Source of the DNA: Kiritimatiellia bacterium
GTDB taxonomy: Bacteria > Verrucomicrobiota > Kiritimatiellia > RFP12 > UBA1067
NCBI GenBank assembly: GCA_017628165.1
Contig: JAGBZQ010000122.1
Span: 1-10,069, forward strand
Length of the DNA stretch: 10,069 nucleotides
Direction of reading: 5' to 3'
Positions 1 to 7,645 of the stretch are shown here, in pieces. How positions within the stretch are numbered: the stretch's first letter is position 1; every line of letters starts with the position of its first letter. Made by a program: the position numbers and the translations under genes. A model generated the notes under the pieces. The model saw nothing but the letters and a program-made list of their open reading frames with translations, was not told the DNA's origin and did not search any database.

Positions 1-755
1 GCGAATATCTCGTCTTGCGTGACGTAGCTCATCTCGATATCCATCTGGTAGAACTCGCCCGGGCTGCGGTCGGCGCGGGCGGCATCGTCGCGGAAGCAGG
101 GCGCGATCTGGAAGTACTTGTCGAACCCTGAGACCATGAGAAGCTGCTTGAACATCTGCGGCGCCTGCGGAAGGGCATAGAACATTCCGCGGTGGATTCG
201 GCTGGGGACGAGGTAGTCACGCGCGCCTTCGGGCGAGGATGCCGTGAGAATCGGCGTCTGGAATTCGTTGAAGCCTTTCTCCCACATCTGCTCGCGGAGG
301 AACTTGATGATCTCGGAGCGGAGGATGATGTTTTTGTGGAGCTTTTCGCGGCGGAGATCAAGGAAGCGGTACTGAAGGCGCATTTCCTCTGACTCGTCGG
401 CCTTTTCGTCTGGGATGTAAAGGGGCGTGACCTGCGAGGGCGATTCCATGATGAGTTCGTTGGCCTCGATTTCGATTTCGCCCGTCGGAAGATCGGAGTT
501 GATGGTCTCGGGAGTCCTAAGCTTCACTTCGCCTGTGACGGTGATCACCGATTCAAGGTGGGCCTTCTCGACGAGGCCGAAGAAAGGACGCGAAGGATGG
601 ATTACGATCTGGGTAAGACCGTAGTGATCGCGAAGATCGACGAACAAGATGCCGCCGTGGTCGCGAAGGCGGAAAATCCAACCGGAAAGCTTGACTGTTT
701 CGCCGGCGTTTGCGGCGCGAAGTTCATTGCAGTTATGTGTGCGGTAAGGGTGCAT
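1..755 (-). CDS. aspS: Aspartyl-tRNA synthetase, N-terminal part (runs off the left edge)
   Basis: This class II synthetase charges tRNA-Asp (and tRNA-Asn in non-discriminating forms) in the cytoplasm. About 251 codons are visible, beginning MHPYRTHNCNEL. They show the N-terminal OB-fold anticodon-binding domain (about residues 15-110, with GWIFRLRDHGGILFVDLRD), then the start of the catalytic core: RFLDLRR, motif 1 around GFNEFQTPIL, TASSPEGARDYLVPSR, ALPQAPQMFKQLLM, and motif 2 at about residues 221-237 (FRDDAARADRSPGEF). The ATG at 755 is preceded by AGGAGA with 9-nt spacing. The C-terminal catalytic half with motif 3 lies outside the window. The gene diverges from iorA. Two details are odd: motif 2 reads FRDD where most AspRS have FRDE, and H33 in the OB fold matches a position linked to relaxed tRNA choice. 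Family identity is very secure. Confidence 0.96.
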   Translation of the reverse strand, partial: MHPYRTHNCNELRAANAGETVKLSGWIFRLRDHGGILFVDLRDHYGLTQIVIHPSRPFFGLVEKAHLESVITVTGEVKLRTPETINSDLPTGEIEIEANELIMESPSQVTPLYIPDEKADESEEMRLQYRFLDLRREKLHKNIILRSEIIKFLREQMWEKGFNEFQTPILTASSPEGARDYLVPSRIHRGMFYALPQAPQMFKQLLMVSGFDKYFQIAPCFRDDAARADRSPGEFYQMDIEMSYVTQDEIF

Positions 756-786
756 ATCTATTGTTCTCCTCAAATTACAATTGCGT

Positions 787-795
787 ATTATACCA
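787..795 (-). promoter_or_regulatory. Extended -10 promoter element for aspS
   Basis: Read on the minus strand this is TGGTATAAT, a perfect -10 hexamer with the upstream TGn extension. It would start transcription near 780, about 25 nt before the aspS ATG at 755. I see no good -35 hexamer at the expected distance, which is usual for extended -10 promoters. The assignment is from sequence only. Confidence 0.55.
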
Positions 796-825
796 AAATT
801 TTGTCCGTATAGCGGTGGGTATTTT

Positions 826-834
826 TGATATAAT
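826..834 (+). promoter_or_regulatory. Extended -10 promoter element for iorA
   Basis: TGATATAAT is a perfect -10 hexamer with a TGn extension. Transcription would start near 841, about 24 nt before the preferred iorA ATG at 865. No convincing -35 hexamer lies 17 nt upstream. The expected -35 zones of this promoter (about 806-811) and of the aspS promoter (about 810-815) overlap, so the two promoters sit back to back and may compete for polymerase. Confidence 0.55.
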
Positions 835-864
835 TTATGGATATTCTAAAAAACAGGAATGAAA

Positions 865-2628
865 ATGAAAAAGTTTTTAAGTGCCAACGAAGCTGTTGCC
901 CATGCCTGCGCCCAGGCTGGGTGTGTCGTCGCCTCTGCATATCCGGGGACTCCGTCCACAGAAATTCTTGAGAACGTCGCCAAATTCAAGGATACGGTCA
1001 AGTGTGAATGGGCCGTCAACGAGAAAGTTGCCATGGAAACGGCAATCGGAGCGTCTATGGCTGGCTTTAGGTCTCTTACCGCAATGAAGCACGTAGGGCT
1101 TAATGTTGCAATGGATCCTCTCATGACTTTCACCTACGTGGGTGCCACGGGCGGTATGGTCATCATTTCTGCAGACGACCCAGGTCTCCACTCTTCGCAG
1201 AACGAGCAGGACAACCGCAATCTCGCCAAGTTTGCCCGAGTTCCTCTTTTTGAGCCTTCTGACAGCCAGGAGGCTTATGATATGGTAAAGCGTGCCTTCG
1301 AGATTTCCGAGGAGTACGAAGTTCCTGTGATGGTTCGTCTTACTACCCGAACGAGCCATTCCTCTTCGCTCGTAGAACTTGGCGATTTCGATCCGAAGCC
1401 TCATCCGCAGATTCCTTACGTCAAGAATATAAAGAAGACGATCCCCGTTCCGATGTTCGCGCGTCAGCATCGCTACGCCGCCGAGGAGCGCTCCAAGGTC
1501 ATGGCCTCTGCCGCTTCCGCAAGTGATCTCAACAAGATTATTTCAGGTGACAGCACCATTGGCATCGTCACGAGCGCCGTAGCGTATCAGTACGTGAAAG
1601 AGATCTTCCCTGAATATTCCATCCTCAAACTTGGCTGGACGAATCCCTTGCCGAAGGATCTGATTTCCAAGTTTGCATCGTCAGTGGAGCGGCTTCTCGT
1701 GGTTGAAGAGCTTGATCCCTTCCTTGAGGATCAGATCAAGGCGATGGGTATTAAGGTTGTTGAGCATAAAACGGAGCTTAACATGATGGAGCTTAACGCC
1801 GATCGTCTCCAGAACCTTCGCCGCGAGATTCTCGGTGACGTCCCTGAGGCTAAGGCTTCGCCTGTGGATCCCACGCTTCCCACGCGTCCGCCGGTGCTGT
1901 GCGCAGGGTGTGGCCACCGTGGCGTCTTCTATGTTTTAAATAAGCTCAAGGCTACGGTCACAGGTGATATCGGATGCTATACGCTCGGCGCCTTTCCTCC
2001 CTTGAACGCGATGGACACCACCATCTGCATGGGTGCGTCCGTAGGCAACGCCGCCGGCATGAAGAAGGCGGGGCTTAAAGGCCGCATCGCCGCTGTTCTC
2101 GGTGACTCTACGTTTTTCCATTCCGGAATGACGGGCATTCTTTCGGCGCTCTACAACAAGACGCCTGTGACCACGATCGTTCTCGATAATCGCATTACAG
2201 GCATGACTGGCCACCAGGACAACCCCGGAAGCGGCAAGACGCTCGCCGGCGAGGAGGCGCCTGTATCTGAAATAGCCGAGATCGCCAAGGCCATGGGCTA
2301 CAAGAAGGTGGTCACCGTTTCCGCAGACAACCTTGCGGAGCTTGAAAGCGTCCTTGCGGAATCAATGGACGGCGACGAGGCCTCTCTTGTTATCGCATAC
2401 GCTCCTTGCCGTATTGCGGCAAAGCTCACCAAAGAGGGTCTTGTGGAGGTGGATCCCGCGAAGTGCAAAGCTTGCGGAGCCTGCTTTAAGATGGGATGCC
2501 CCGCAATGACACGCGGCGCGGAAGTGCGCCCTGGAGCGTTTCAGATGGTCGTGGATCCTAATCTCTGCGCAGGCTGCACGCAATGCTCGCAGGTCTGCAA
2601 GTTCGACGCCATCAAGCGTGTTAGGTGA
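865..2628 (+). CDS. iorA: Indolepyruvate ferredoxin oxidoreductase, alpha subunit
   Basis: IorA with IorB oxidatively decarboxylates indolepyruvate and related aryl-2-oxo acids to aryl-acyl-CoA, passing electrons to ferredoxin in anaerobic aromatic amino acid breakdown. The 587-aa protein has the family layout. The N-terminal oxoacid-oxidoreductase domain carries SAYPGTPSTEI and ADDPGLHSSQNEQDNR. The thiamine-diphosphate domain has CAGCGHRG (from C346), DIGCYTLG, and GDSTFFHSG (from G413) through DNRITGMTGHQ. A C-terminal 2x[4Fe-4S] ferredoxin module has CKACGACFKMGCP from C534 and CAGCTQCSQVCK from C568, the second with Lys in place of the usual final Pro. I chose ATG 865 over ATG 859 because AGGA (855-858) abuts 859 but sits 6 nt before 865. 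No iorB lies next to it; rlmI follows after 14 nt. Family assignment is firm; exact substrate preference is not readable. Confidence 0.93.
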   Translation: MKKFLSANEAVAHACAQAGCVVASAYPGTPSTEILENVAKFKDTVKCEWAVNEKVAMETAIGASMAGFRSLTAMKHVGLNVAMDPLMTFTYVGATGGMVIISADDPGLHSSQNEQDNRNLAKFARVPLFEPSDSQEAYDMVKRAFEISEEYEVPVMVRLTTRTSHSSSLVELGDFDPKPHPQIPYVKNIKKTIPVPMFARQHRYAAEERSKVMASAASASDLNKIISGDSTIGIVTSAVAYQYVKEIFPEYSILKLGWTNPLPKDLISKFASSVERLLVVEELDPFLEDQIKAMGIKVVEHKTELNMMELNADRLQNLRREILGDVPEAKASPVDPTLPTRPPVLCAGCGHRGVFYVLNKLKATVTGDIGCYTLGAFPPLNAMDTTICMGASVGNAAGMKKAGLKGRIAAVLGDSTFFHSGMTGILSALYNKTPVTTIVLDNRITGMTGHQDNPGSGKTLAGEEAPVSEIAEIAKAMGYKKVVTVSADNLAELESVLAESMDGDEASLVIAYAPCRIAAKLTKEGLVEVDPAKCKACGACFKMGCPAMTRGAEVRPGAFQMVVDPNLCAGCTQCSQVCKFDAIKRVR

Positions 2629-2642
2629 TTGGAGCGCTCTTG

Positions 2643-3839
2643 ATGTCAAAGCTTATTCTCAAGCCAGGCCGTGAGCATTCACTCGCCCGTCGCCACCCGT
2701 GGATTTTCTCCGGTGCGGTGGCGGCGGTGGACGGCGATGCCGCAGCTGGAGATGTCGTTGATATAGTTTCATCTAAGGGTGAAATGCTCGGTCACGGGGC
2801 ATATTCTCCTGATTCGCAGATACGTGCGCGCATCCTTTCGTTTGGCGATTGTGCCGTTTTGCCTCCTGCAGATCTTGTGCGAGAAAGAGTGTTTGCCTCT
2901 GTTGCGCGCAGAGGTAATTTTTTTGTGGAAGGCTATACGAACGGCATTCGTCTCGTGAATGCGGAGTCGGACGCGCTTCCAGGGGTTGTTGCGGATGCAT
3001 ACGGAGAGTGGGTTGTTTGCCAGCTCACATCGGCATTCGCAGATCGCCACAAGAGGGCGATTGCAGATGCGCTTATGATGGCACATCCTTCCTGCCGTGG
3101 CGTTTCAATGCGTTCAGATGTTGATTCTCGCAGGAAGGAAGGTCTTGAAGTAGGCGGCTTTATGAACCTTGCAGGCGAGGAGCCTCCTGAGCTCATCGAG
3201 ATTTTTGAAGGTCCGTGCAAATTCCTTGTGGATGTTCGCGCAGGGCATAAAACGGGATTTTATCTTGATCAGCGCGAGGCTCGTGCGGCCGTGGGGCGTC
3301 TTGCGAATAATTGCGATGTTCTCAACTGTTTTTCCTATACGGGAGGGTTCGGGGTTTTTGCGCGTGCGAACGGGGCAAACAGCGTGCTGCAGGTGGATAT
3401 CTCGGCTGACGCGCTCGATCTCGCCCGAAGGAATACGGAGCTTTTGGGGCTCTGTCATTCGAACACGGATTTCGTAAAAGCCGATGTTTTCAAGTATCTC
3501 CGCTCTTGCCGCGATGAAGGCAGGACCTTCGACTTGATCGTTCTAGATCCTCCCAAATTCGCGGAGGCCAAGGCCCATGCCATGAAGGCGGCAAGGGGAT
3601 ACAAGGATATCAATCTTCTTGCCATGAAGCTTTTAAGGCCGGGTGGATTCTTGGCCACATTCTCGTGCTCGGGTGCGATGACAAGCGAACTTTTCGACAA
3701 GGTTCTTATGGAGGCCGCGGCAGATGCAAAGCGCGATTTCCAGATTGTCGCCCGCACCCGCCAAGCGGAGGATCATCCCGTTCTCGTCTCATTCCCCGAG
3801 GGGCTCTATCTCAAGGGGGCGATTCTTCGCGCGCTGTAG
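2643..3839 (+). CDS. rlmI: 23S rRNA (cytosine-C5)-methyltransferase, RlmI type
   Basis: RlmI-family enzymes methylate C5 of a cytosine in 23S rRNA (C1962 in E. coli) using S-adenosylmethionine. The 398-aa length fits the family (about 396). The N-terminal PUA-like RNA-binding domain begins LILKPGREHSLARRHPWIFS. The central part has VDVRAGHKTGFYLDQRE, then the Rossmann methyltransferase fold with FSYTGGFGVFA, the acidic VDIS after strand 2, VLDPPKF (D302-PPK) and the FSCSG loop. C342 in that loop would be the catalytic cysteine. ATG 2643 is chosen because GGAG at 2631-2634 lies 8 nt upstream and the N-terminus then matches RlmI; a GTG at 2625 overlapping the iorA stop is in frame but poorly placed. 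It is probably cotranscribed with iorA. The exact target base is inferred by homology; a related rRNA cytosine target is possible. Confidence 0.88.
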   Translation: MSKLILKPGREHSLARRHPWIFSGAVAAVDGDAAAGDVVDIVSSKGEMLGHGAYSPDSQIRARILSFGDCAVLPPADLVRERVFASVARRGNFFVEGYTNGIRLVNAESDALPGVVADAYGEWVVCQLTSAFADRHKRAIADALMMAHPSCRGVSMRSDVDSRRKEGLEVGGFMNLAGEEPPELIEIFEGPCKFLVDVRAGHKTGFYLDQREARAAVGRLANNCDVLNCFSYTGGFGVFARANGANSVLQVDISADALDLARRNTELLGLCHSNTDFVKADVFKYLRSCRDEGRTFDLIVLDPPKFAEAKAHAMKAARGYKDINLLAMKLLRPGGFLATFSCSGAMTSELFDKVLMEAAADAKRDFQIVARTRQAEDHPVLVSFPEGLYLKGAILRAL

Positions 3840-3851
3840 CGGCGCCTGCCT

Positions 3852-3870
3852 GCGGGGCACATCCCGTTTT
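3852..3870 (+). terminator. Weak candidate terminator after rlmI
   Basis: CGGG (3853-3856) can pair with CCCG (3863-3866) across a 6-nt loop, with one possible extra G-U pair, followed directly by TTTT. The stem is only 4-5 bp, so this is marginal. It lies 13 nt after the rlmI stop and just before a promoter-like element, where a terminator would make sense. Confidence 0.25.
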
Positions 3871-3879
3871 AGGGGAAAA

Positions 3880-3888
3880 TGATATAAT
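3880..3888 (+). promoter_or_regulatory. Extended -10 promoter element for the 3999-10069 operon
   Basis: TGATATAAT is identical to the element in front of iorA. Transcription would start near 3895, leaving a leader of about 100 nt before the phosphate-transporter ATG at 3999. No clear -35 hexamer is seen. Its placement after a convincing gene end and before five packed genes supports it. Confidence 0.5.
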
Positions 3889-3931
3889 ATTGGCAATGGT
3901 ATTGATGATGAAAACGAAGTTAAGATAAAAT

Positions 3932-3976
3932 AGAATACAGTTAAAATAAGATAGAATACAATAAAGGCAGAATACA
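3932..3976 (+). repeat. Three AGAATACA direct repeats in the leader of the phosphate-transporter operon
   Basis: AGAATACA occurs at 3932-3939, 3953-3960 and 3969-3976, with start-to-start distances of 21 and 16 nt. The first two copies share longer flanks (ATAGAATACA, and AAAATA just upstream or inside). The leader is very A-rich, so local duplication could explain it. A regulator-binding array or RNA-level element is possible. It does not match the PhoB or PhoP box pattern I know, whose repeat units lie 11 nt apart. Confidence 0.45.
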
Positions 3977-3998
3977 AATATAAGGAAAAGAGGTAAAA

Positions 3999-5732
3999 AT
4001 GGAAAGGCTTGATTTGATTGTAACGGTTCTTGGCGGGCTTGCTATTTTCGTTTACGGAATGGGCTTGATGTCTGAGGGGTTGACGCAGATTGCAGGGGCG
4101 CGATTGAAGAAGATTCTCGGATTTATTACCCGCAACAGGGTCATGGCGATAATCGCCGGCGCTGCTGTTACTGCAGTTATTCAAAGTTCAAGCGCCACTA
4201 CTGTGATGACGGTAGGTTTTGTAAATGCGGGGCTTCTTGACTTGGTTCAGGCGATAGGTGTTATTTTCGGTGCAAATATAGGTACTACCATAACCGGGCA
4301 GCTCGTATCGCTCAAGCTTGACGATCTTGCACTTCCGGCAGTGGTGCTTGGTGTGGCTGGGCTGATGCTCTCCAAGAGGGTCATTGCTCGCGGCACTTGG
4401 AAGACGGTGCTTGGATTCGGTCTTCTCTTTCTCGGCATGACCATGATGAGTGCAGAGCTTAAAACTGTAGCCAAAGAGCCTGCGTTCATCGCATTCTTCT
4501 CTAAGTTCGATTGTACTCCCGGCGCCAATGGGTTTATGCCAATTCTTTCGGTCCTTGGCGCCGTCGCCGTGGGTACATTCTGCACCATGATCGTGCAGAG
4601 TTCAAGCGCAACTATCGGCATTACGATTGCACTTGCAGAGGCCGGTTTGATCAATATATGGACTGCCGTTCCGATCGTCCTCGGCGACAATATCGGAACA
4701 ACCATAACGGCCGCTTTTGCATCCATAGGCACAAATTCCAATGCTCGCAGAACTGCGCTTGCCCACGCGCTCTTTAACGTGATCGGCACCGTCGTGGTGG
4801 TTTCCTCCTTTATCTTTGTGATCAGGATCGATGCTTTGAAGGCTCCCGCCTTCTTCCATCTGGTGGACATGGTGACGCCCGGGGCTGCATTCTCGGGAGA
4901 GTTTCCCGGGCGGCATGTGGCTATGGCGCATACGCTTTTCAATGTCACCAACGTGTGCCTGCTTGTGTTTTTCATTCCGCTTCTCGCGCGCCTCTGCCAG
5001 CGGATTATCAAGGATGGCGCCAAGCAGCGCACGGTGGTTCTTGAGCCTCATCTGCTTGTTGTCCCGTCTCTTGCGCTCCGTGCCGCCTCGCGAGCTCTTG
5101 CCGAGATGACAAGAAGGTCATGGACCGTCGCGAGCGTTTCTCTTAATACGCTTATTGGGCGCGCTTCGGCCGATGAGGAATCTGTTACCCGCGCAGAGAA
5201 AGAAATCGATGATATGCAGCTGAAAATCCGCGATTATCTTGTAGGGATTTCGCAGAGCAAACTTTCCGAAAGCGAGGCTGCCGCCCTTCCGGAACTTTTG
5301 CATTGCATAAATGACGCTGAGCGTATATCTGATCTTGCTCTTAAGGTTTATCGCAAGACTTCTCGCGTAAGAGAGAGCCGAATCTCTTCCGAAGCGATTG
5401 AAGGTATAGGCGCCATTGCTTCAAAGGTGCGTTCCTTTTCGCATTTCGCCGTGGAAGCGCTTAAGACTTCGCGGGTTGATATTGCAGAGGTAGAGGCTGC
5501 CGAGCGTGAGATTCATGAGCTGGCAAAGTCTACGACACGCCACTTTACGCTTCGCGTGAAGGAGCAGGGTGATGGTTCCGCCAATGACATTGCCACTCTT
5601 TCGGTGATCTCGGCTCTTCGCGACATAGCCCGCCATCTTGGCAATATCGCAGTGCGTGTTCCTACATTCGGAATGTTCTGCGGGCAGGGCGCGCATATTG
5701 AATCGCAACAGATTAAAAATGAAAGGAAGTAA
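3999..5732 (+). CDS. Na+/phosphate cotransporter family protein with PhoU-like C-terminus
   Basis: This inner-membrane symporter of the NptA/PNaS family imports (or in some bacteria exports) phosphate coupled to sodium. The 577-aa protein shows the two inverted halves typical of the family: VIQSSSATT (Q62) with GANIGTTIT (G91), and IVQSSSATI (Q200) with GDNIGTTIT (G229). About eight hydrophobic segments span residues 5-335. From about residue 350 the protein is hydrophilic and helical, matching the PhoU-like domain common in this family. ATG 3999 has AGAGG at 3989-3993, 5 nt upstream. It heads an operon: its TAA is followed after one base by the next ATG. The long AT-rich leader with repeated AGAATACA may carry control. 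Assignment of the family is firm; direction of transport and true substrate are not readable. It resembles E. coli YjbB. Confidence 0.92.
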   Translation: MERLDLIVTVLGGLAIFVYGMGLMSEGLTQIAGARLKKILGFITRNRVMAIIAGAAVTAVIQSSSATTVMTVGFVNAGLLDLVQAIGVIFGANIGTTITGQLVSLKLDDLALPAVVLGVAGLMLSKRVIARGTWKTVLGFGLLFLGMTMMSAELKTVAKEPAFIAFFSKFDCTPGANGFMPILSVLGAVAVGTFCTMIVQSSSATIGITIALAEAGLINIWTAVPIVLGDNIGTTITAAFASIGTNSNARRTALAHALFNVIGTVVVVSSFIFVIRIDALKAPAFFHLVDMVTPGAAFSGEFPGRHVAMAHTLFNVTNVCLLVFFIPLLARLCQRIIKDGAKQRTVVLEPHLLVVPSLALRAASRALAEMTRRSWTVASVSLNTLIGRASADEESVTRAEKEIDDMQLKIRDYLVGISQSKLSESEAAALPELLHCINDAERISDLALKVYRKTSRVRESRISSEAIEGIGAIASKVRSFSHFAVEALKTSRVDIAEVEAAEREIHELAKSTTRHFTLRVKEQGDGSANDIATLSVISALRDIARHLGNIAVRVPTFGMFCGQGAHIESQQIKNERK

Positions 5733-5733
5733 T

Positions 5734-7644
5734 ATGAAAACTGCAAAAGTAAATATTGCTCTTGGAGCTATAGTCGCTATCTCTGCTTTTACGGCTTTGT
5801 CTGCGCCGCCCGCAGGTGTCGCGGGAGAGATCATCGTCGGCGTCACGGGTTACGGTGACAGCGTGGAGCAGCGCAATGAAATGATGACAAACGGCTTGTG
5901 CAATCTTTATGTACAGTGGGGGAAGTCTGATCGTATTCTGCCGGATAATCTCGGCCGCTGGTATGAGTGGGCTAAAGAGAATCGTATTCGCGTGATGACC
6001 ATCTACGGTCATCAGAGCGGCAAGGAGACGAAGCGTCTCCGGGAAGTGTGGGGTGATCTCTATCTCGGCAACAATATCGGTGAATATGCAGGCTTCCTCT
6101 ATCAGGATGAGAAGAGTTTCTTCAAAAGCTGGCCGAAGTGCAAGGATCTGAAAGAAGCGCACGAGTGGCTCGTAGGCTCTATGCTCGCCTCTCCCAAGAA
6201 GGGGCAGATGAAACGCCCCGCCGACGAGCGTGAGCCTTATGTGTTCTCGACTTCAGGAAGCCCACTTGCCTGTTATGAGCTTGACGGCGGCATAGATTAC
6301 ATCTGCAATGAGATGTACGCCGTCGGATGCGGAAACCTTGCGTATGCAACGGCCGAGGCGCGCGGTGCGGCAAAGCGCCGCGGCATCAACTGGTGGTCGG
6401 CATGGCTCGCCCACGAATGGCAGACTTGCTGGCCTCGCGTTCCGTACTCCGTGCCGCAGAAGTTTGATTCGCTTGAGGTAGGTCTTAAGCAGATGTGGGT
6501 TATGGGCACTTCTATGATGGTGCTCGAGTCTGGCTCGCAGGGTACGCAGGCGCATCCTTACACGCCTGCCGATCCTGAAATGCAGAACTTCGCCTCCCCG
6601 AAGGAGACGTATAACGATCCCACGCCGCGCAAATACCGCGCCGAAATGAAGGAATTCTATCAGTGGACCAAGGCCAACAAGCGCGCCGATGGAATGCCTG
6701 AGGTTCATGCGGCGCTTGCGCTCGGCAATTACGACGGATATGTGGGAATGACGTGGGACACATTCTCCATTTTCGGCCAGCATCATTTGGCCGTTTCCAA
6801 CAAAAACTGGCGCGTCGGGGCTCCTGAGTTTACCTGGGAGGCGATGATGGAGCTTTTCTATCCGCGTCCTGTAGATGCAATGAAGCCTTACGCCAACGGC
6901 TGGCTCGGCGGCTCACCTTATGGACAGGTGGATATCGTTAATATCGACGACGCCCTTAAGGCGGAGCAGCTTGCCTCTTATAAGGTGGTGGCCTTCGGCG
7001 GCTGGAACACGATGACGGAGAATATTGCCGCGACACTTCGCGAATACGTGGCCAACGGCGGGCAGGTGGTCCTCTCCGTCCCTCAGCTTTCCTCCCGTGT
7101 GGACAGGGAGTTTTCCGAGTATAAACCCTCTGATCTCGTGCAGGCTGTTCCGGGCGTTAAGATCACTAACGTATTTCTCTCTGAGGACATCCTGATGATT
7201 GGCAAGAATGCGCCGGAATTTCTGAAGAAAGCGTATCCCGCATACGTTTCAGCCAAACTTCGCGTAGCCGATGTTCAGCTTGATTCTTCCGTTGAGGTTG
7301 TTGCCACTATGGGCAAGAAGCCTTATCTTGTCAAAGCTAATTACGGAAAGGGCGCGTTCTGGCTCTCTTTGGCTTGGGATTATCCTGCCGCCCGCCGCGA
7401 GCGTGAGGAGTTTCCTTCGTTCCGTCCTCTCAGGCTTGAGTTCTGGAAGACGCTCGTGGCCGGGATTGTGGATGCCGCGCAGGAATTCAGGATTGAGGGC
7501 GCTGACAAGGATTACATCTGCTGGAGTGTCTACAAGGAAAAGTTCTATTTCCTCAATATGGACTGTGTGTCGTCGCGTAAGTTCACGTTCATGGGCAAGG
7601 AATATATTCTTGAGCCCAAGGGCATCCTTGAATTGAAGCGCTGA
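5734..7644 (+). CDS. Exported glycoside-hydrolase-like protein with GATase-like domain
   Basis: I do not recognise a named enzyme. The 636-aa protein starts with a signal peptide: MKTAKVN, a hydrophobic stretch to about residue 24, and likely cleavage near ALSA or GVAG. It should therefore act outside the cytoplasm. The body from residue 31 to about 390 looks like a (beta/alpha)8 hydrolase barrel: strand-like VMTIYGH, FLYQDE (D125/E126), DYICNEMY (E193) and MMVLESGSQG (E265). E193 and E265 are candidate acid/base and nucleophile in clan GH-A style. Residues about 395-530 (YKVVAFGGW, LREYVANGGQVVLSVPQLS) resemble the GATase-1/beta-galactosidase-trimerisation domain that follows many such barrels. 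The C-terminus is beta-rich (DKDYICWSVYKEKFYFLNMD). ATG 5734 has AGGA 6 nt upstream. It sits one base after the phosphate transporter and one base before a small membrane protein. Sugar substrate is unknown. Confidence 0.6.
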   Translation: MKTAKVNIALGAIVAISAFTALSAPPAGVAGEIIVGVTGYGDSVEQRNEMMTNGLCNLYVQWGKSDRILPDNLGRWYEWAKENRIRVMTIYGHQSGKETKRLREVWGDLYLGNNIGEYAGFLYQDEKSFFKSWPKCKDLKEAHEWLVGSMLASPKKGQMKRPADEREPYVFSTSGSPLACYELDGGIDYICNEMYAVGCGNLAYATAEARGAAKRRGINWWSAWLAHEWQTCWPRVPYSVPQKFDSLEVGLKQMWVMGTSMMVLESGSQGTQAHPYTPADPEMQNFASPKETYNDPTPRKYRAEMKEFYQWTKANKRADGMPEVHAALALGNYDGYVGMTWDTFSIFGQHHLAVSNKNWRVGAPEFTWEAMMELFYPRPVDAMKPYANGWLGGSPYGQVDIVNIDDALKAEQLASYKVVAFGGWNTMTENIAATLREYVANGGQVVLSVPQLSSRVDREFSEYKPSDLVQAVPGVKITNVFLSEDILMIGKNAPEFLKKAYPAYVSAKLRVADVQLDSSVEVVATMGKKPYLVKANYGKGAFWLSLAWDYPAARREREEFPSFRPLRLEFWKTLVAGIVDAAQEFRIEGADKDYICWSVYKEKFYFLNMDCVSSRKFTFMGKEYILEPKGILELKR

Positions 7645-7645
7645 T

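Noticed and set aside
877..1470. A 197-codon open frame on the minus strand inside iorA
   Set aside because: It is a shadow of iorA codon bias; the product has no recognisable motif, and iorA is certain.
2625..2642. A GTG start for rlmI at 2625 overlapping the iorA stop
   Set aside because: The ATG at 2643 has GGAG 8 nt upstream and gives the standard RlmI N-terminus.
3896..3928. A 10-codon leader peptide (MVLMMKTKLR) before the phosphate transporter
   Set aside because: It has no Shine-Dalgarno, no run of regulatory codons, and no attenuator hairpin pair that I can see.
4247..5032. A 261-codon open frame on the minus strand inside the phosphate transporter
   Set aside because: It is fully antisense to a gene with strong family motifs. 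The translation is low-complexity and has no recognisable domain or ribosome-binding site.
5050..5732. The PhoU-like tail as a separate phoU gene fused to the transporter
   Set aside because: A C-terminal PhoU-like domain is a common arrangement in this transporter family, so it is not novel.
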